From Oidiodendron maius Zn (Eukaryota > Ascomycota > Leotiomycetes > Myxotrichaceae): a DNA stretch of 64,000 bases. Positions 22,362-35,900 of this stretch are shown here, in pieces (position 1 is the first letter of the stretch; each line of letters begins with the position of its first letter). The DNA is taken from NCBI GenBank assembly GCA_000827325.1, contig KN832870.1, positions 2,976,001 through 3,040,000 on the forward strand. Reading direction: 5' to 3'. Both the position numbers and the translations under genes were made by a program. Under the pieces are notes generated by a model that was not told the origin of the DNA, made no database searches, and saw nothing but the letters and a program-made list of their open reading frames with translations.

Positions 22362-25130
22362 ATGAGTGTGTTTGCGTCAAAAAGGGGGTGTCAGATATGG
22401 CATCAGCGCCTTCAATGTGTTGCTGCGAGACGCGAAATTCCATCCTGTTGGTCTCTGGCGCAAATCAGATTCTCGTCTCAGCAGTATGACCCAAGTATCA
22501 AGAAGACAAGAAATATTGGAATCATTGCTCATATCGATGCTGTGAGATGGCTCCTCGAACTTCCATCTTGAAAAGCGGATTGCTGACGATTAATTAGGGC
22601 AAGACAACAACCACCGAACGTATGCTCTATTACAGTGGCTTCACTCGGCGAATAGGAGGTGCGGCACTTTTATATCTTTCATTATGAAATATGAATTGTT
22701 CAACCAGATCTATGGCTTCTAAGTCCTATGGCCATACTTTGGTGACAATCATATGTCTTACTTATCTAACCTCCCCTAGATGTTGATGATGGGTCTACGG
22801 TCACAGACTTTCTCCCAGCAGAGCGAGCCAGAGGAATTACAATCCAATCGGCAGCAGTCACATTCCAGTGGCCACCGTTAGTTGCAATTTCAGTTGCTCA
22901 ATCTGAAGCGCCAAGATCTCAGATCCCCCATACCGTCAATCTTATTGACACCCCTGGACACGCAGATTTCACATTTGAGGTCATCCGGTCTTTGAGAATT
23001 CTTGACGGAGCTGTATGCATTCTTGATGGTGTCGCCGGGGTAGAAGCCCAAACTGAGAAGGTTTGGGCTCAGGCAAGCAGTTGGAACATTCCTAGAATAG
23101 TTTTTGTCAACAAACTTGACCGAGAGGGGGCTGCATTTGAGCGCACAGTCAGGGAAATAGGGTCAAGGTTGCGAGGCTGGCCTGCCGTGTGTCAAATACC
23201 TTGGTGGGTAGGCGCTAATCGAAGATTTACAGGCGTTGGAGATGTCATTAATCTCTGTGCCCTAAAATGGGCCGAGGGAGGCGATGGAAAGACCATTGAG
23301 CATTTTACGCTCGAAGCCCTCAAGAAAGAGGACCCAGAGTTGCGAACGGAACTCATAAAAGCACGAACGGCCCTCGTCGAAGTACTTTGTGGGCAAGATG
23401 AAGCTCTGCTAGAAAAGTGGCTAGAATGTGATGATAATAGCCTCGCTATACCCGCACAAGCAATCACCGATAGTTTAAGGAGGTGCGTAATTGGTAGCCC
23501 AGGGCGCCTCATCCCGGTTTTTGCTGGTGCCAGTTTCAGGAATATTGGCGTTCAGCCTCTCCTAGATGCCGTTAATAATCTTCTCCCTGATCCTACAGAG
23601 AGACCGGACCCGGAAATCGCTCTTGGGCCTCTCAATGGGAACCTTTCCGACCTTTTGCAAGGAAAACTCAGTATTGTCCAGAGTGGGACCAAACAGCTAA
23701 CCAAGAGGCCGGTTACCCCAAAGGCTCTAGTTTCTAACATAGGAGGTTGCGCCTTAGCATTCAAAGTGGTCAACGACGCCCGGAGGGGTGTTCTTGTCTA
23801 TATCAGAGTTTACTCTGGGAGCATCAATCGTAATGCTGTTTTGTGGAATACCAATCTGCACGTCACGGAAAGAGCTCAGAGGTTGCTACAAATGCAAGCA
23901 TCTGATGCTATTGAGATCTCGCACATTCAGGCCGGCCAGATTGGAGTGATTGCTGGCCTCAAGCATGCACGCACTGGAGACACCCTGATGTCGTATGCCG
24001 GAGTCAATCCCAAAGGGGGTCCTCCTACGCCATTAAACTCTTTGCAGTTACGTCCCATCGAAATCCCTCCGCCTGTGTTCTTCGCTGCTATTGAGCCGCA
24101 TAGTCTCAGCGAGGAGAAGAATGTGGCGGATACGCTTGCAATTCTGCTCCGAGAGGATCCCAGCTTGCATGTCGATATTGATGAGGAGTCTGGTCAGATG
24201 CTGTTAAGTGGTATGGGGGAACTCCACCTGGAAATCGCACGTGATCGTCTGGTGAACGACTTTAAGGCCAAGGCAACGATGGGAAATATCGAAATCAGCT
24301 ATCGTGAGTGTGTCATATCGAAGACAGAAACAAATCGAGTCGTTTTCGACCGTGAAGTAGCTGGGAAGAAGGGAAAAGCCGGATGCGATGCTACTAGTGC
24401 ACCTCTAGTAGAGACGACTGGAGAGATACCATATACTGAGTATCGTGATGGCAATGCAATCACAACTCGGATACTCTTACCATCTGAAATTGTTACATCC
24501 GAAGAACCCTCTACATTATCACCAGAGCTATCACTAGACTCTATTCAGCAAGCTCTCACAAATGGTGCTGTAGCAGCCTTGGCTCGTGGCCCTCGCCGCG
24601 GCTTTCCCCTTCACGCCAGCCATATCACACTTACTTTCGACTTCACAAAGGATTTCTTCGGTCCGGATACAACAACTGCAGCAATCTCGTCAGCCGCGAG
24701 GCTTGCTACCCAAGCAACCCTCAAGGGGGGTGTAGAAAAGGACACAATCGGGCTCATGGAACCGGTCATGAACGTTGTAATCAACTGCGACGAGGCCTCT
24801 CTTGGTGCCATAGTCCATGATCTATCATCTGCTCGCGGCGGGCACGTCCTTTCCTTAGAGAACGACGCCGACGACATTTCTGGTGTAGAAGACCGACCGG
24901 TCATTGACACAAAGAAGATATACGCACCACCTGATCCCTTTGCATCTGGCAGAGGAGGTGTGGATTCCGCTGGTCCGGGGCAGCAGAGACACATCACGGC
25001 GCGGGTCCCGCTGAAGGAGATGGTGGGATATTTGAAGCATCTGCGGAGTCTTACAGCTGGCCGCGGCACGTTTGTCATGAGTGTCGATAAGTTTGAGAGG
25101 CTTTCTGGTCCTCGGGAGAAGGCCGTGTAA
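22362..25130 (+). CDS. mef2: mitochondrial elongation factor G2 / ribosome-releasing factor 2
   Basis: Mitochondrial translational GTPase that, with the ribosome recycling factor, splits the post-termination mitoribosome. Three exons (22362-22541, 22598-22658, 22780-25130) give 863 residues. The N-terminus is basic and Ser-rich without acids (a presequence). Then come [22 protein letters not shown] (G1), [11 protein letters not shown] (G2), DTPGHADF (G3), NKLDREG (G4) and GASFRNIG (G5), followed by EF-G domains II-V with the typical C-terminus [17 protein letters not shown]. Intron 1 falls exactly between Ala and Gly of the P-loop. It is longer than bacterial EF-G because of several small insertions (for example after [10 protein letters not shown]). 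EF-G2 rather than EF-G1 is chosen from the sequence style and length; confidence in the paralogue is moderate. Confidence 0.87.
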
Positions 25131-25565
25131 TATATTAGTCTCATATATATCATGCAAACGTAAATGTAGGTCTAAAATGGGTATAGAATGTAGTAATACG
25201 AACTCTCTTGTTCTAGTATAATTTCGTGTGCAGAGTCTACACCATTATCTGGGACGCTATCTGGGACGCAATTTAGGACATATTATAAGACGTAAGACGT
25301 ACCGAGGAACTCCCCCCAACTTCACTGAAACATATCTATTAAAAATTGAACATTCTGTTACAGTATTGTATAAGAATATTAAATGGATCTCATTAAAGTT
25401 CCTATGTCTTACTTGCATTCGTCATACCAGGATTAAAACCAACATAACACCTCTTTAGTACCTGCCATTTCCTTCCACGCCATACAATAGAACCGATTAT
25501 CTACTCCCAACGCCTGGCCATTTCGCCACCGTTCCACTCCATATAAACACAACTCATCGTAATAT
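25131..25565. other. intergenic between convergent stops
   Basis: 435 bp of AT-rich 3'-flanking DNA shared by the EF-G2 gene and the SYLF-domain gene. No gene was seen. Confidence 0.55.
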
Positions 25566-27701
25566 TCATGTCGTAGCCAATTTCTCTTCTCCGAGAGGAG
25601 CCGCGTCGGTAGCTGCCGGTGTTGGGGTAGAGTCCTGTTCACTTGCGTCGTGAGAAGTTGTCCAGAGCATGGACTTCATATCTGATGCGGGAGTTACGGG
25701 GGCGGTGAGCTTCCCGTCTTCCAGGCTCTTTCCGCCAGCAGACTCGATCTTGTCTAGGTGCTGTTCCTCGAGTGCTTCAGCCACTACCGTCTCCAGGGAT
25801 TGCCGCGACGCGTTTGCTTTGGCAAGATCTTGCATAACAAAGTTTTTAATCTCTTCCTCTCCAGGGGTGGGGACGGCATGTAGCGGTACCTCCTCGAAAC
25901 CGTCCTTTATAGGAGTCTGGCAAGTCCCTTCGTCCACCATCAACACCTTGCTTCCTCTGGCCAGATTCCTAGGTGGAAGAGGAGGGGGTGGGCCTCGCTT
26001 CGGAATATCGACCAATCCGCCGCGTGCTTTGACTGCTTGGGGCTTTAATACCGTAGCTTGTGCAGAGGCCGCTTCGAAAACCACCGGTTCTTCCTCGTCC
26101 TCGTCTTCGGTCCCATAGCTGCTATCACCTTTGTGATGATGATTGGCAGTATCGTGTTCTCGTGGGCTTTCTGCGACAGTCGTACCATCCAAGTCCGTAC
26201 TGTGATCAGATTTCACATACGGGCCTAGGTCAATCTTCGTGTAGTCTACCTCTCGAGGTTGGACACCTGCCTGGTTCTCGTCCTCTTCAATTATCCGCTT
26301 ATGCTCACCACTGTGGCTTGGGCTAGTGACTGCCGTGATATCGTCGTCCGTCTGCGTACCTGCCTCACTGGTGCTGGTCCTTGTCGTTCGAAAACTTTTA
26401 GCAGACATATAGCTTGCTCTGTTGCTGGCCGAACCGGTATTATCCATGCTTATGCTCTGGCGGTGAAATTTGTTGTATACCGGGCTTGTAGGACTAGGGT
26501 TGAATTCAAATTGCGTGCTTGATGGTCGCTCTCTTGTGCCGGCCTCCCGAATCTCAAACCCCTCTTTCTCTAATGCTAAAACTCCAAATGGATCGGGGTC
26601 ATCTGGCTCCGGGATTCCAAACGTTGGTGCATCATCGCTAGGGGACTTTAATTCGTAGTCCCCTGGTGCGGGCTCCTCGGCAAGTTCTCGCATAATATCT
26701 TCATCGACGTTATTACTGCCCTCTGCGGCCTTCAATGTCTCCATAAGCATTTTGATCTCTGGTGGGGGATGTCGTGCTTTTCCGGCTAGAATATCCGCAA
26801 CGCCAATTCTCTGGCCATAGAAGCGCTCGTTCTCATCAGTTCGCTCGATGACGACAGTTCCGTCTACCTGAACACCAGCATAGAAACCTCGCGATTTTAG
26901 ATAGGTGAAGACGGGACGACTTGCAACATGTCAATACATTCTAATGAGCTGACGGCATGGTACTCACTTGGCTTGCTTCCACTTCCCGTCATTTTCTAAG
27001 ATGCCACCAATGCCAGCAGGTCCCGCTGTCGCACTGATCTCCCCTCCAAGGGTAGCTCGAATCTTTGTAAATGCATCTAGCGCTTTTCGGTTATTGATGA
27101 CGAGAACGCAATCGTATATATCAACGCCGATCAGAAATCCCAATCCTGCCGTATGAAGTAGAATGCCGGACGGGGGTGACCAGGTTCCGTCTTCTTTCCT
27201 CGCAACCAACACCCCCGAACCGCCTGCGCCGGAGATCCAGAAGCCGGATCGCATGGTGGTGAATATGGCCAGGCCAACAGCGTTCTGAATGACTCTCTGA
27301 GGAATCTTCTTCAAGACCCTCTGTTTGCCCTTCGCTCCGTCCTGATCCATTGGCCGGTCCTCTTCGGTGTAGAAGCCATCCTCTGAGGTTCCGGGTTAGC
27401 CGTGCCGCAAACACAGAGTCCGGATCAGCAAACTTACTGCAGAAGGACTTGAGAATCCGCGCGGCCTTGTTGCTCTCTTTGTCGAGAGTCGTCGGCCAGA
27501 ATGCCTCGGACCCTATCTTGTTCGAGAATTTGTTGATTGGGCGGCCCAGTTTGTCTGTCCTCGTCAGTCGCACGGTCAGCATATAGAGGAGGCGGGGGAC
27601 GGCGAATGCGTACCCAGGGCCTTCCAGGCGGTATCGAAGCCCTTCTTTCCTCCCGACTTGGTCTTATCCCACGAGGGGAGTATTGACGTGACCTTCTGCA
27701 T
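25566..27701 (-). CDS. SYLF-domain (Ysc84/SH3YL1-type) actin-regulating lipid-binding protein
   Basis: Cortical-actin/endocytosis protein of 657 residues. The SYLF (Ysc84, DUF500) domain of this family binds phosphoinositides and F-actin. Four exons (minus): 27701-27614, 27554-27438, 27382-26968, 26919-25566. The joins restore AWKAL-DKLGRPINKF, KSFC-KDGFYTEEDRP and KWKQA-NRPVFTYLKSRG. The domain reads IPQRVIQNAVGLAIFTTMRSGF...GSGVLVARKEDGTWSPPSG...LIGVDIYDCVLVINN...SATAGPAG. Residues about 260-657 are acidic, Ser/Thr-rich and disordered, with a poly-Pro patch (RGPPPPLPPRN) able to bind SH3 domains. No SH3 domain is present, unlike yeast Ysc84. It is divergent from THO2 across more than 2 kb. 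Confidence 0.9.
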
Positions 27702-28975
27702 CGTAAATGCGCTCTTGCACGGTTGCGACGCAGATGAAAGTCTGATTTTTGCGCCGTGCCGGGTTTATTAAGAGCTCTGGGGGATCCGGGATGCTGGACG
27801 ATGACGCTGCTGATAAACACCCTCGTGCCGCGCTGCCCGACCTCGTAATCAGCGGATCTTGTGCCTAGAGCCAGGTCCGAGTTCCTTGGCGGCGGTTACA
27901 ATGACCCGAAAACGACGAGGGCCAGGCTCATTTTTATTGACACAGAGGATATGGACAATGCGACGGGGGAGGAGATTATAGACAACAACGGAGACGCCGC
28001 GCGAGGAAAAAGCAACGGCCGGAGGAGAGACGCAGGACAACAGGACCGCAGGATTTCAATAGATCAGATGTTTGTTGGTGGGGCAAACCCAGAAAAATGG
28101 CACAGGTCGACGTAACCGAGGGTGAGGCTGGCTGCTTTGGGCGCGAGATTGCCACCGAGTTTGATCCAGACTAGAGAGGTTGCCAGCTGGAAACAATAGA
28201 TCTGAATGCAGAGGGAGAACCATCTCCTGGATTAATACCCGAGACAGGCACCAGGGCGACGGCCTCTACACGTGACTAGCCTCCCTTGGTTCCGGATTGG
28301 GTGCTGAATTGCCTCTACACCTAGATTAAAAGTGTAGATCTCGACATTGTCTAGGGGGCTTGAGGGGCTGGGAGACATAGTTGCTATTGAAAGTCTGCTC
28401 CGACCTCTCAGAGCCACTTCCATCTCATATATCGCTCGAGCTATTCAAAGCATGGCGAAGACTACCCGATTCTTCGTGCCGTCCGTCCATGCATTCTTTG
28501 CAGATATATATCAGATATCATACTCGAACTGTCATTCTTCGTCCCTCGTGCTGCGCGTGGTGCTGTACCCCTTCAAACCCCTATCTCAACATGTTCATCC
28601 CTAGTCTGTCCTTGTGTAAGGTACCCTCCCCCTTTTCCCCCCTTAACAGTTGGAATCAGATTTGCTCTCAATCTTACCCTACAAATTACAGTACACAATT
28701 GGATTCTGGCAAAGGAGATATCATATCCTCTATCAAATCCAGCCCCGCTGTGTAAATTGCTACTACAGGAAGCCAATGGCGCGCGCTCGCCTTCGAGCCC
28801 ATTTCAATAATTACTACCAAGATGGATGTACAATGTAAGATTACTGCGCCACTGTATCTCATAATCTAAGAAATTGAACAAAAGGGTATTCTATTATGCG
28901 CAACAGTGTATCTGTCACACAGTGATATTCTAAGCTAAATCCAAGCCAAATGATGCAACGCTAGAGTCAGAGGCG
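27702..28975. other. intergenic, nothing recognised
   Basis: About 1.27 kb upstream of the SYLF gene. Overlapping short frames at 27861-28115 and 28347-28838 show no signature. Confidence 0.45.
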
Positions 28976-29265
28976 CTACGAGGCGGTGATATCACCGGCT
29001 TCGGCCACACCGAAAACACTTGTCTTTGTCAGCACGCCTACGCCGTTCTCAATCATTTTCTCGCATCCTGAGCTATCCATGATATCAGATAGGACCTCGT
29101 TCGGGAACTCGATAATATAGTTGTTTACCTGTTTGAACGGCAATAAGAAGGCATTGTGACCCTCAGGCGACTCGATCTTTCTCAGCTATATATATGGAAC
29201 GGATATTATATAGCGTTACGCCGGATTCGAGAGTAAACGAGGCTATGATCACAATCGCTGGTCGG
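28976..29265 (-). pseudogene. relic of homoserine O-acetyltransferase C-terminus (MET2-like)
   Basis: On the minus strand a 69-codon open frame (29185 down to 28976) reads LRKIESPEGHNAFLL, FKQVNNYIIEF and ends KTSVFGVAEAGDITAS. This matches the C-terminal part of fungal homoserine O-acetyltransferase as I know it: SPDGHDGFLLEFEQIN with the catalytic His, and a tail like KTSLFGEAEVADITAW. The catalytic Asp-Gly-His neighbourhood is altered to EGH. Just upstream, in another frame, RPAIVIIASFTLES looks like the preceding strand. The link between them is broken by a frameshift and stops, and no acyl-enzyme Ser region is found further upstream. It is therefore a truncated, dead fragment. Family assignment is from recall and needs a search. 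Confidence 0.7.
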
Positions 29266-29947
29266 GAATGACCGCTACGAACGGATTCTCTGGTCGATCT
29301 TGTATTCTTTCTTACTCGTGTTCAACATGTTCATTTCGCTTTTAGAAGGGTTTCTCTCTTAGCTACATGCCTACTCCTTATATTTTGGTGTGGAACTGAA
29401 TCATGGGACTTAAGGTTCATGAGCATCGAAAAAAAAAAAAAAAAAAAGGCAAGGACGAAGAACATATCGTACAAGGAAACACCTGGAAAGCAGGACAGCT
29501 CTTTCGTTTCGCTGCGATTTGATAAGGTACAGTTACAAAGGCCTCAGATCAAGTACCCTGCGCTTGACGACCAGGACTGGTGGACCTGGTGGACAATTGC
29601 TGATGCTTATATAATATTGTCCTAGACTGGACTAGCGCATATATATATTCCGTGTTTGTTCGAAAACGAGAGCTCCTGCATACAAGCAGGCGAGTGAATC
29701 TGTCAACGGTCATATTGCCAGTGGAGGCGGCCACTTCAATTTGAACCTGGTAGATATCTAGACGTCCTTGCAGCAACATCTCTCGTCGTTTATCCAGCGC
29801 AACTGACGACGTGAATGATATCTGCATCACGACCCTTTGCGCTTCTTCCCTACTCATATCACCTCAGCCCAGCTCCCAGACTGCATCTCGGAGCTACCAC
29901 GCATCACAGATGTACAGAGATTGAGAAGCTTTGCGCGCCGAGCTGAT
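29266..29947. other. THO2 upstream region with A19 tract
   Basis: Contains a run of 19 A (29429-29447) and AT-rich DNA. It presumably includes the THO2 promoter and 5' leader. An in-frame open stretch runs upstream of the chosen THO2 ATG, but it has no ATG in that frame. Confidence 0.5.
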
Positions 29948-32900
29948 ATGGCTCCCACGAAGCGGAAGAGAGGGGAGCGATCGTCCTTCGATGTCAGCGA
30001 GAGTCGACCTTCACCCCACCGGCCGGGAAATACAAACCTAGGACAGTACGATAGAGGAGATGTGCGGGATCCAAGTGCTAGGCGACCGAGTCGTGGTGGT
30101 CAAGGAGGGCAAGGAGCTGGCAGAGGACGTAGGATCGAGGGCCGAGAGAGCAATATGAATAATCGACATACGACAACAACAAAAACTACGGCGACACCTA
30201 GCCCAATGTCTCCGCCTCAAAGACCGACCAGCGCTACACAACCTCCTACTCCAACCACCGAGATGGAAGTTGATGAGGAGCCCAAGCTAGATCCAGCTCC
30301 TTTCGACTACGAGTTCATCACACCCGACAGATTGTCAGCATGGGACACAACTGGCAGACAAGACGTTATTGCTGCAGGCATTCAGGCGCATATTGACGAG
30401 AACGTATCAGATCTTGCCATCATATTTCAAGAGTTAATCCGCGCAACCCTCGATATACGGATCGATGCGTCGAGTGCCGGGACCTGTGTTAAAGAGATAT
30501 TAGAACCGCAGAGCACAATCGCAAACAGGAATGCGAGCGCGTTTGACGCAGAAACTCTTTTCATTGACACTCTCTCGATTGTATGCGAGGCGGAACCTGG
30601 CCTATACGAACCCGGAAAGTTTTCACAGGCTTTACGTCCGTTCACCGTGGCCACTTCAGTATCGCCAACTTCTCTGCGCCAAAAGCTTGACGCTCTCCTT
30701 CTGCAACACCTTGGACTAACTCGTGATACGTTTATCCGTGTGGGAATACGGCAAGCAACACACCTTCTCTATCGACAAGCGAACTACAATCTATTACGAG
30801 AAGAGACTGAGGGCTATTCGAAACTAGTCACTGAGCTTTTCACAATCAGCGGAAGCGAACCACCATCAGCCGAGGTTGTTGAAGATGCGTTTGAAAAGGT
30901 CAAAGGCCTCATAGGCACATTCGACTTGGATGTCGGTAGGGTCCTAGATATCACGCTGGATGTCTTCGCGGCTGTTTTGATAAAGCATTACCGATTCTTC
31001 ATCAAACTATTGAGAGTTAGCTCGTGGTGGCCAAGAAGTGGAGAGTCGGAGAATGGCGGAGTAGCCAGATGTGATGGTCTCCCTACATGGGCCTTGCCAA
31101 GCTCCGCCGGCTGGATGCCAACGGACGAGGATGAAGACGAGTCGAGACAGCAGAGACGCATGAGAGATGCTGAGTTCTGGGACCGTGCTAGGGAGGTCGG
31201 ATTAAATGCCTTCTTCGAGCTCGGGGGAAGGCAGGTTGTGAGTCCGGAGGCAAAACAGACAATATTCAATGAGGAGGCAAATGATGTGGACCTCGATGCA
31301 GACCGTCTGTGGATAGAAGGGACGGGAACGTATCCTCCATTAGGCAATCGGACTGCTGCCCAACTGCTCGGATTCAAGCTACGTTTCTACACCTCGGAGG
31401 CCCGAGATAAAACCGATATTCTCCCAGCAAATTTGATCTACCTCGCTGCCCTGCTCATTAAGATTGGGTTTTTATCTCTGAGGGATTTATATCCACATTT
31501 ATGGCCGCTTGACGAAGATATGGAGAAAGTTAGAGAGGCGAAGAGGAAGGAGCATGAAGAGAAGGAGAGGCAAAACAGGCCGGGGGGCGCGGCAAATGCG
31601 TTAATGCTAGCAGGGGCGTTGGTGGATGATACTTTACCAAACGGCGGCAGACCCCGCGAGACAGCCTCAGCGAAGCCTGAACCGGCGGCAAAGACTGCCG
31701 AAGTTGAGGACAATGACAAACTAGATGAACCTATGGATCAGAAGGTACAGCTACTCATCTGTCTTTTGACTATTGGTGCCATACCAGAGTCTCTTTTTAT
31801 TCTCGGCCGGTTTCCATGGCTCCCAGAGGCATACCCTGAACTGCTCGATTTGATCCACCGGATATTACACCATTCTATCAAGGACGTCTATAACTTGAGC
31901 CGCCCTATTCCGGATGAAGACTTTGAATGCCCAACTAAACAGGTTGCCGATCCTGACCAAAGCGGCGTCCCAAAAGGCCAGGTTCGGTCAATCCCAACGC
32001 CTGTTCGGAAGCAATTAAGATGGCCATTTCCAGACAGGATCGACACGAACGAAGGCAACTCCTATCGATTTTATTGGGATGAGTGGGCCGACAATGTGCC
32101 AGTCTGTCAAAGCGTCGACGACATATTCACACTCTGTAGTACCCTTCTAAACTACTCTGGAGTCTGCATTGGAAGAGATGCATCATTGCTCTCAAAGTTT
32201 GCGCGAATCGGTGCACAAAGTCTGGCTACCGATTCCTCGAAACACAATCTCGACAGATGGCAGGATCTACTGAAGCGCCTTCTAGTCCCTGCCCTTAGTT
32301 TTACGAAGTCCAACACTCATGTCGTTAACGAGATATATGACATGCTCAGGTACTACCCAGTCTCCATCAGATACTCAATCTATGCCGAGTGGTTTGAGGG
32401 CCAGACTTCGCGATTACCAGCGATGAAGATCGCTTTTGCCAGGGCGAGGTTGGAAACATTAGCGACAATGAAGCGCATCAGTATGACCAATATCGCAATT
32501 ATGGCCCGGAGCCTTGCAAAGACTGCATATGCATCCCCTGGCGTGGTCTTCAGTGTAGCCCTGAGCCAAATCGAAGCGTACACCAACCTTACCGAGGTGG
32601 TTGTTGAATGCGCCAAATACTTCTCCGACTTAGGATATGACATCCTTGTATGGTCACTCATGAGCTCGTTGGGAGGGAAGGATAGAAATCGAACGAACTC
32701 AGAGTACGCTCTGCTCCCGAGCAGGTGGCTGCTGGCACTATCGCGGTTCTCCGGGAAAGTGTTCCGGCGCTACTCGATCATGAATCTATCCCCCATCCTT
32801 CAGTACGTGAATGACCAACTATACAGAGGGAATTACACAGATCTAGTCATCCTGAAAGAGCTGATTGCTCAAATGGCTGGAGTGGTCCCGGACACAGACT

Positions 32901-35900
32901 TTACTGACGCGCAACTTACCGCTATGACTGGCGGGAAGGTCTTGAGGAAACAGACTCTCATAAATTTACAAGATAAACGCTATGAGTCGGTAAAGACTGC
33001 TAAGAGGCTTATGAAGGCTCTTACAGAGACTAGACTTGCAGGTCAACTGCTCATATCAATTGCACAACATAAGCAATCCGCAATATATTCAATTTCGGAT
33101 GATGAAGCTCACATTAAGTTATTGGCGACAATGATTGATGATACTCAGATGATCTTGTTCCAGTACCTAGATCTCCTTTGCAGCAACCTCGACGCAGACG
33201 AATTTGATAGTCATGTACCTGGGATCCCGGAGCTCCTTACGGATTTTGGATTGGAGCCTGCTCTCGCTTTCATGATTGGCCGTGCCAGCCTTGCTGAGCG
33301 TATATCGAACATAGCATCTCCTACCTTGAACGGCGCTGCCGAAGGACTTGCAACGTTGCCAGCATCGTCTCCGGGCAAGACAGATCCTGATGGCGATAGC
33401 AGTATGGATATTGATGCTGAGGCACAAGGAAGCGGTGACCTTAACACTTCTGCAGAGCCTCATGTAAACGGCGTTATCGTTACCAAATCGGAAGACATGC
33501 AAATTGCAGAGTTGAAGGAGTCTACGCCACCACCGACCACCACAGTGGACACGACAAGCTCTCCGTCGAATGTCTTCCACGATGTCATTGCACCAATCAT
33601 TGACACTGTGCGTGGCATGCAACCCGAAGACTCCTGGAAGGCAATAAGCCCAGAGTTCTACGTTACTTTCTGGACAGCCGCTCTCCCTGACTTGTCAATC
33701 CCAAAGGACAGCTACGAGAAGGAGATACTGCGCATCGCAGAGGAGCAGAAACTCATCATGAAAGACCGCTCAGATATGATTCGACCTGGTGTGCCAGTGC
33801 CTCGAAAGGAAGAGACCAGGAAGGCCCTGGATGAGACTCGGGCTGCTCTCATATCCGAATTCGGCAAGCAGGTTGGCGCCTATCGACAGAGAAGGAGTCG
33901 TTTGCTCAAAGGAAAGGCTATTTGGTTTGAAAGCTCTGCCAAACCTGACGTTGTAAGCGATGCAATCTTAGAGCGATGTTTGATTCCGCGTCTCCTCCTA
34001 TCCCCAAGCGATGCGGACTTCTGCTTCAAGATGATTAAATTCTTGCACGACAATAGCACGCCAAACTTCAGAACACTATCACTATACGGTCGCCTCTTCC
34101 GAGCAAACCGCCTACGATCAATCATTTTCGCTTGCACAGTCCGTGAGGCAGAGAACTTAGGCCGCTTCCTTCGCCTTGTCCTTGCCGAATTTGCACGATG
34201 GCATGCTGATGCTGCTGTGTATGAGAAGGAAGCTTGGGGAGTAAATAAAAACTTGCCAGGTTTCGCCAAGGCTCTTGAGCCGGACGGAAAGCCAAAGGCA
34301 TTATTTGAATATGACGCCAAGCAAGGAATCGGTTTCAAGGCTCTCCTCCTCACATGGCACAGGGCTCTGAATAGTGCGCTTCGAGATTGCCTGGATGGGA
34401 GAGAATGGATGCACATTCGAAATGCCATCACAATCCTGAAGTCCGTGGTTGAGGTCTTTCCTGCAATTGACTTTATGGGTAATGGTTTCATGAAGCAGCT
34501 GGAGGTCATTACCAAGAGAGAGAAAGACGTTCGGGAGGACCTCTCTCTTACCGGCAACGCGGTCCTTGTGCAATTGAAAAAGAAGTCGAACTCTTGGGTG
34601 ATGGTACAGGCTTTCGGCTCTAATGTGGTACGCTATCCGATATTTATCGAAATTGGGTATTCTGACATAGTACAGGCTGGACAAGCTAATGGCAGTGTAA
34701 AGGCAACTCCACCAACAAATGCTTCCAACCTGAAGCCTACCGCTCCAGAGTTCAAGCCTCAGTCTCAGGCCAGGTGAGCCGGGCCGGCGTCTTTCTCTAT
34801 GAATTCAAACTAATCATGATAGTTCCACCGGTGCCTCTACTCCTAAACGCGTGTCGGCGGCCGAAGTTGAAGATGGTGAAGTAGATGATAGTAAGTCAGG
34901 CACTGCAGAAACCCCAGCCAAGCCAACAATTACGGACACCGCTGCATCTGAAGACAAAACTTCCGAATCTGTAACCACCCCTCCTGCCGAACCCCGTAAG
35001 TCTGAAGTTTTGGTCCGAAGAGAGCAGATATTGCGGGAGAAAGAGGCAGCTAGGGCCGCTGGTGCTACATCCATACCACCTCGCCCAGAGATGCCCAGAT
35101 CATTCGCGCCAGATCGCAGCTACAACCTCCCTAGTAGACCAGAAGCCCCAATGCCAGGTCGAGGTCAGCTAGAGAGGCACCCCTTGCGGCATGGTGATCG
35201 TAGGGATGGTAGAGACTTGCGGCTGCCAGACTCTGGCCGTTTGGATCGTCCTGGAGATCGGCCACCGCCTCGCGAGTATCAAGGAAACGATCGGCGAGTT
35301 CCGGATCCCCCCAGAGATTTCGGCAGGCCCACTGACCGCGATCGGGAACGCGCCCGACCAGAGCCCCCTCCACGATGGACAGGAGAGTTTACACGTGAGA
35401 ACCAAGATCGCCCTGGCGCTCGAGGATCTGATCAGAGTGGTCGACTGTCTCGCGAGGGTGGCATGCCACCACCAAGAATATCAAGTGACCGTGGATATCC
35501 GGCAGGTTCTGAGAAGCAGCCACCCGCAATTGCTGAACGACAGGAGTTCATCAATCCTGAACGGGCTGGAATAATATCTGGTACCAATACACCACCACGG
35601 TCAGACTCGCCTCGTGGTCGAGACGAAGGCAGAGATCGATCTCGGCCTCAGTCTCCAAGGAGATACGCCTCTGACAGAGACCACCAGGATTCCAGGCATG
35701 ATGATCGGCCAAACCGGAACGGGCCAACAGACGGATACAGCTCAAGGACTCGACAAGACGAATTGCAAGTACCGCCTGCCGGGCCTAGAAGTGACAGACC
35801 TTCAGATAGAGCTGGTGAGCGCAGTAGCTCCGATAGGTCACGAGATGCGTTCCAGCCCACACAGCCTTTACCAAGAGCAATTGACCCGAATCACGGGCGA

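Noticed and set aside
29429-29447. A19 tract as a retrotransposition tail for the nearby MET2 relic
   Set aside because: The relic lies on the minus strand. A processed copy of a minus-strand gene would show poly-T on the plus strand at its left (3') end near 28970, not an A tract on the right.
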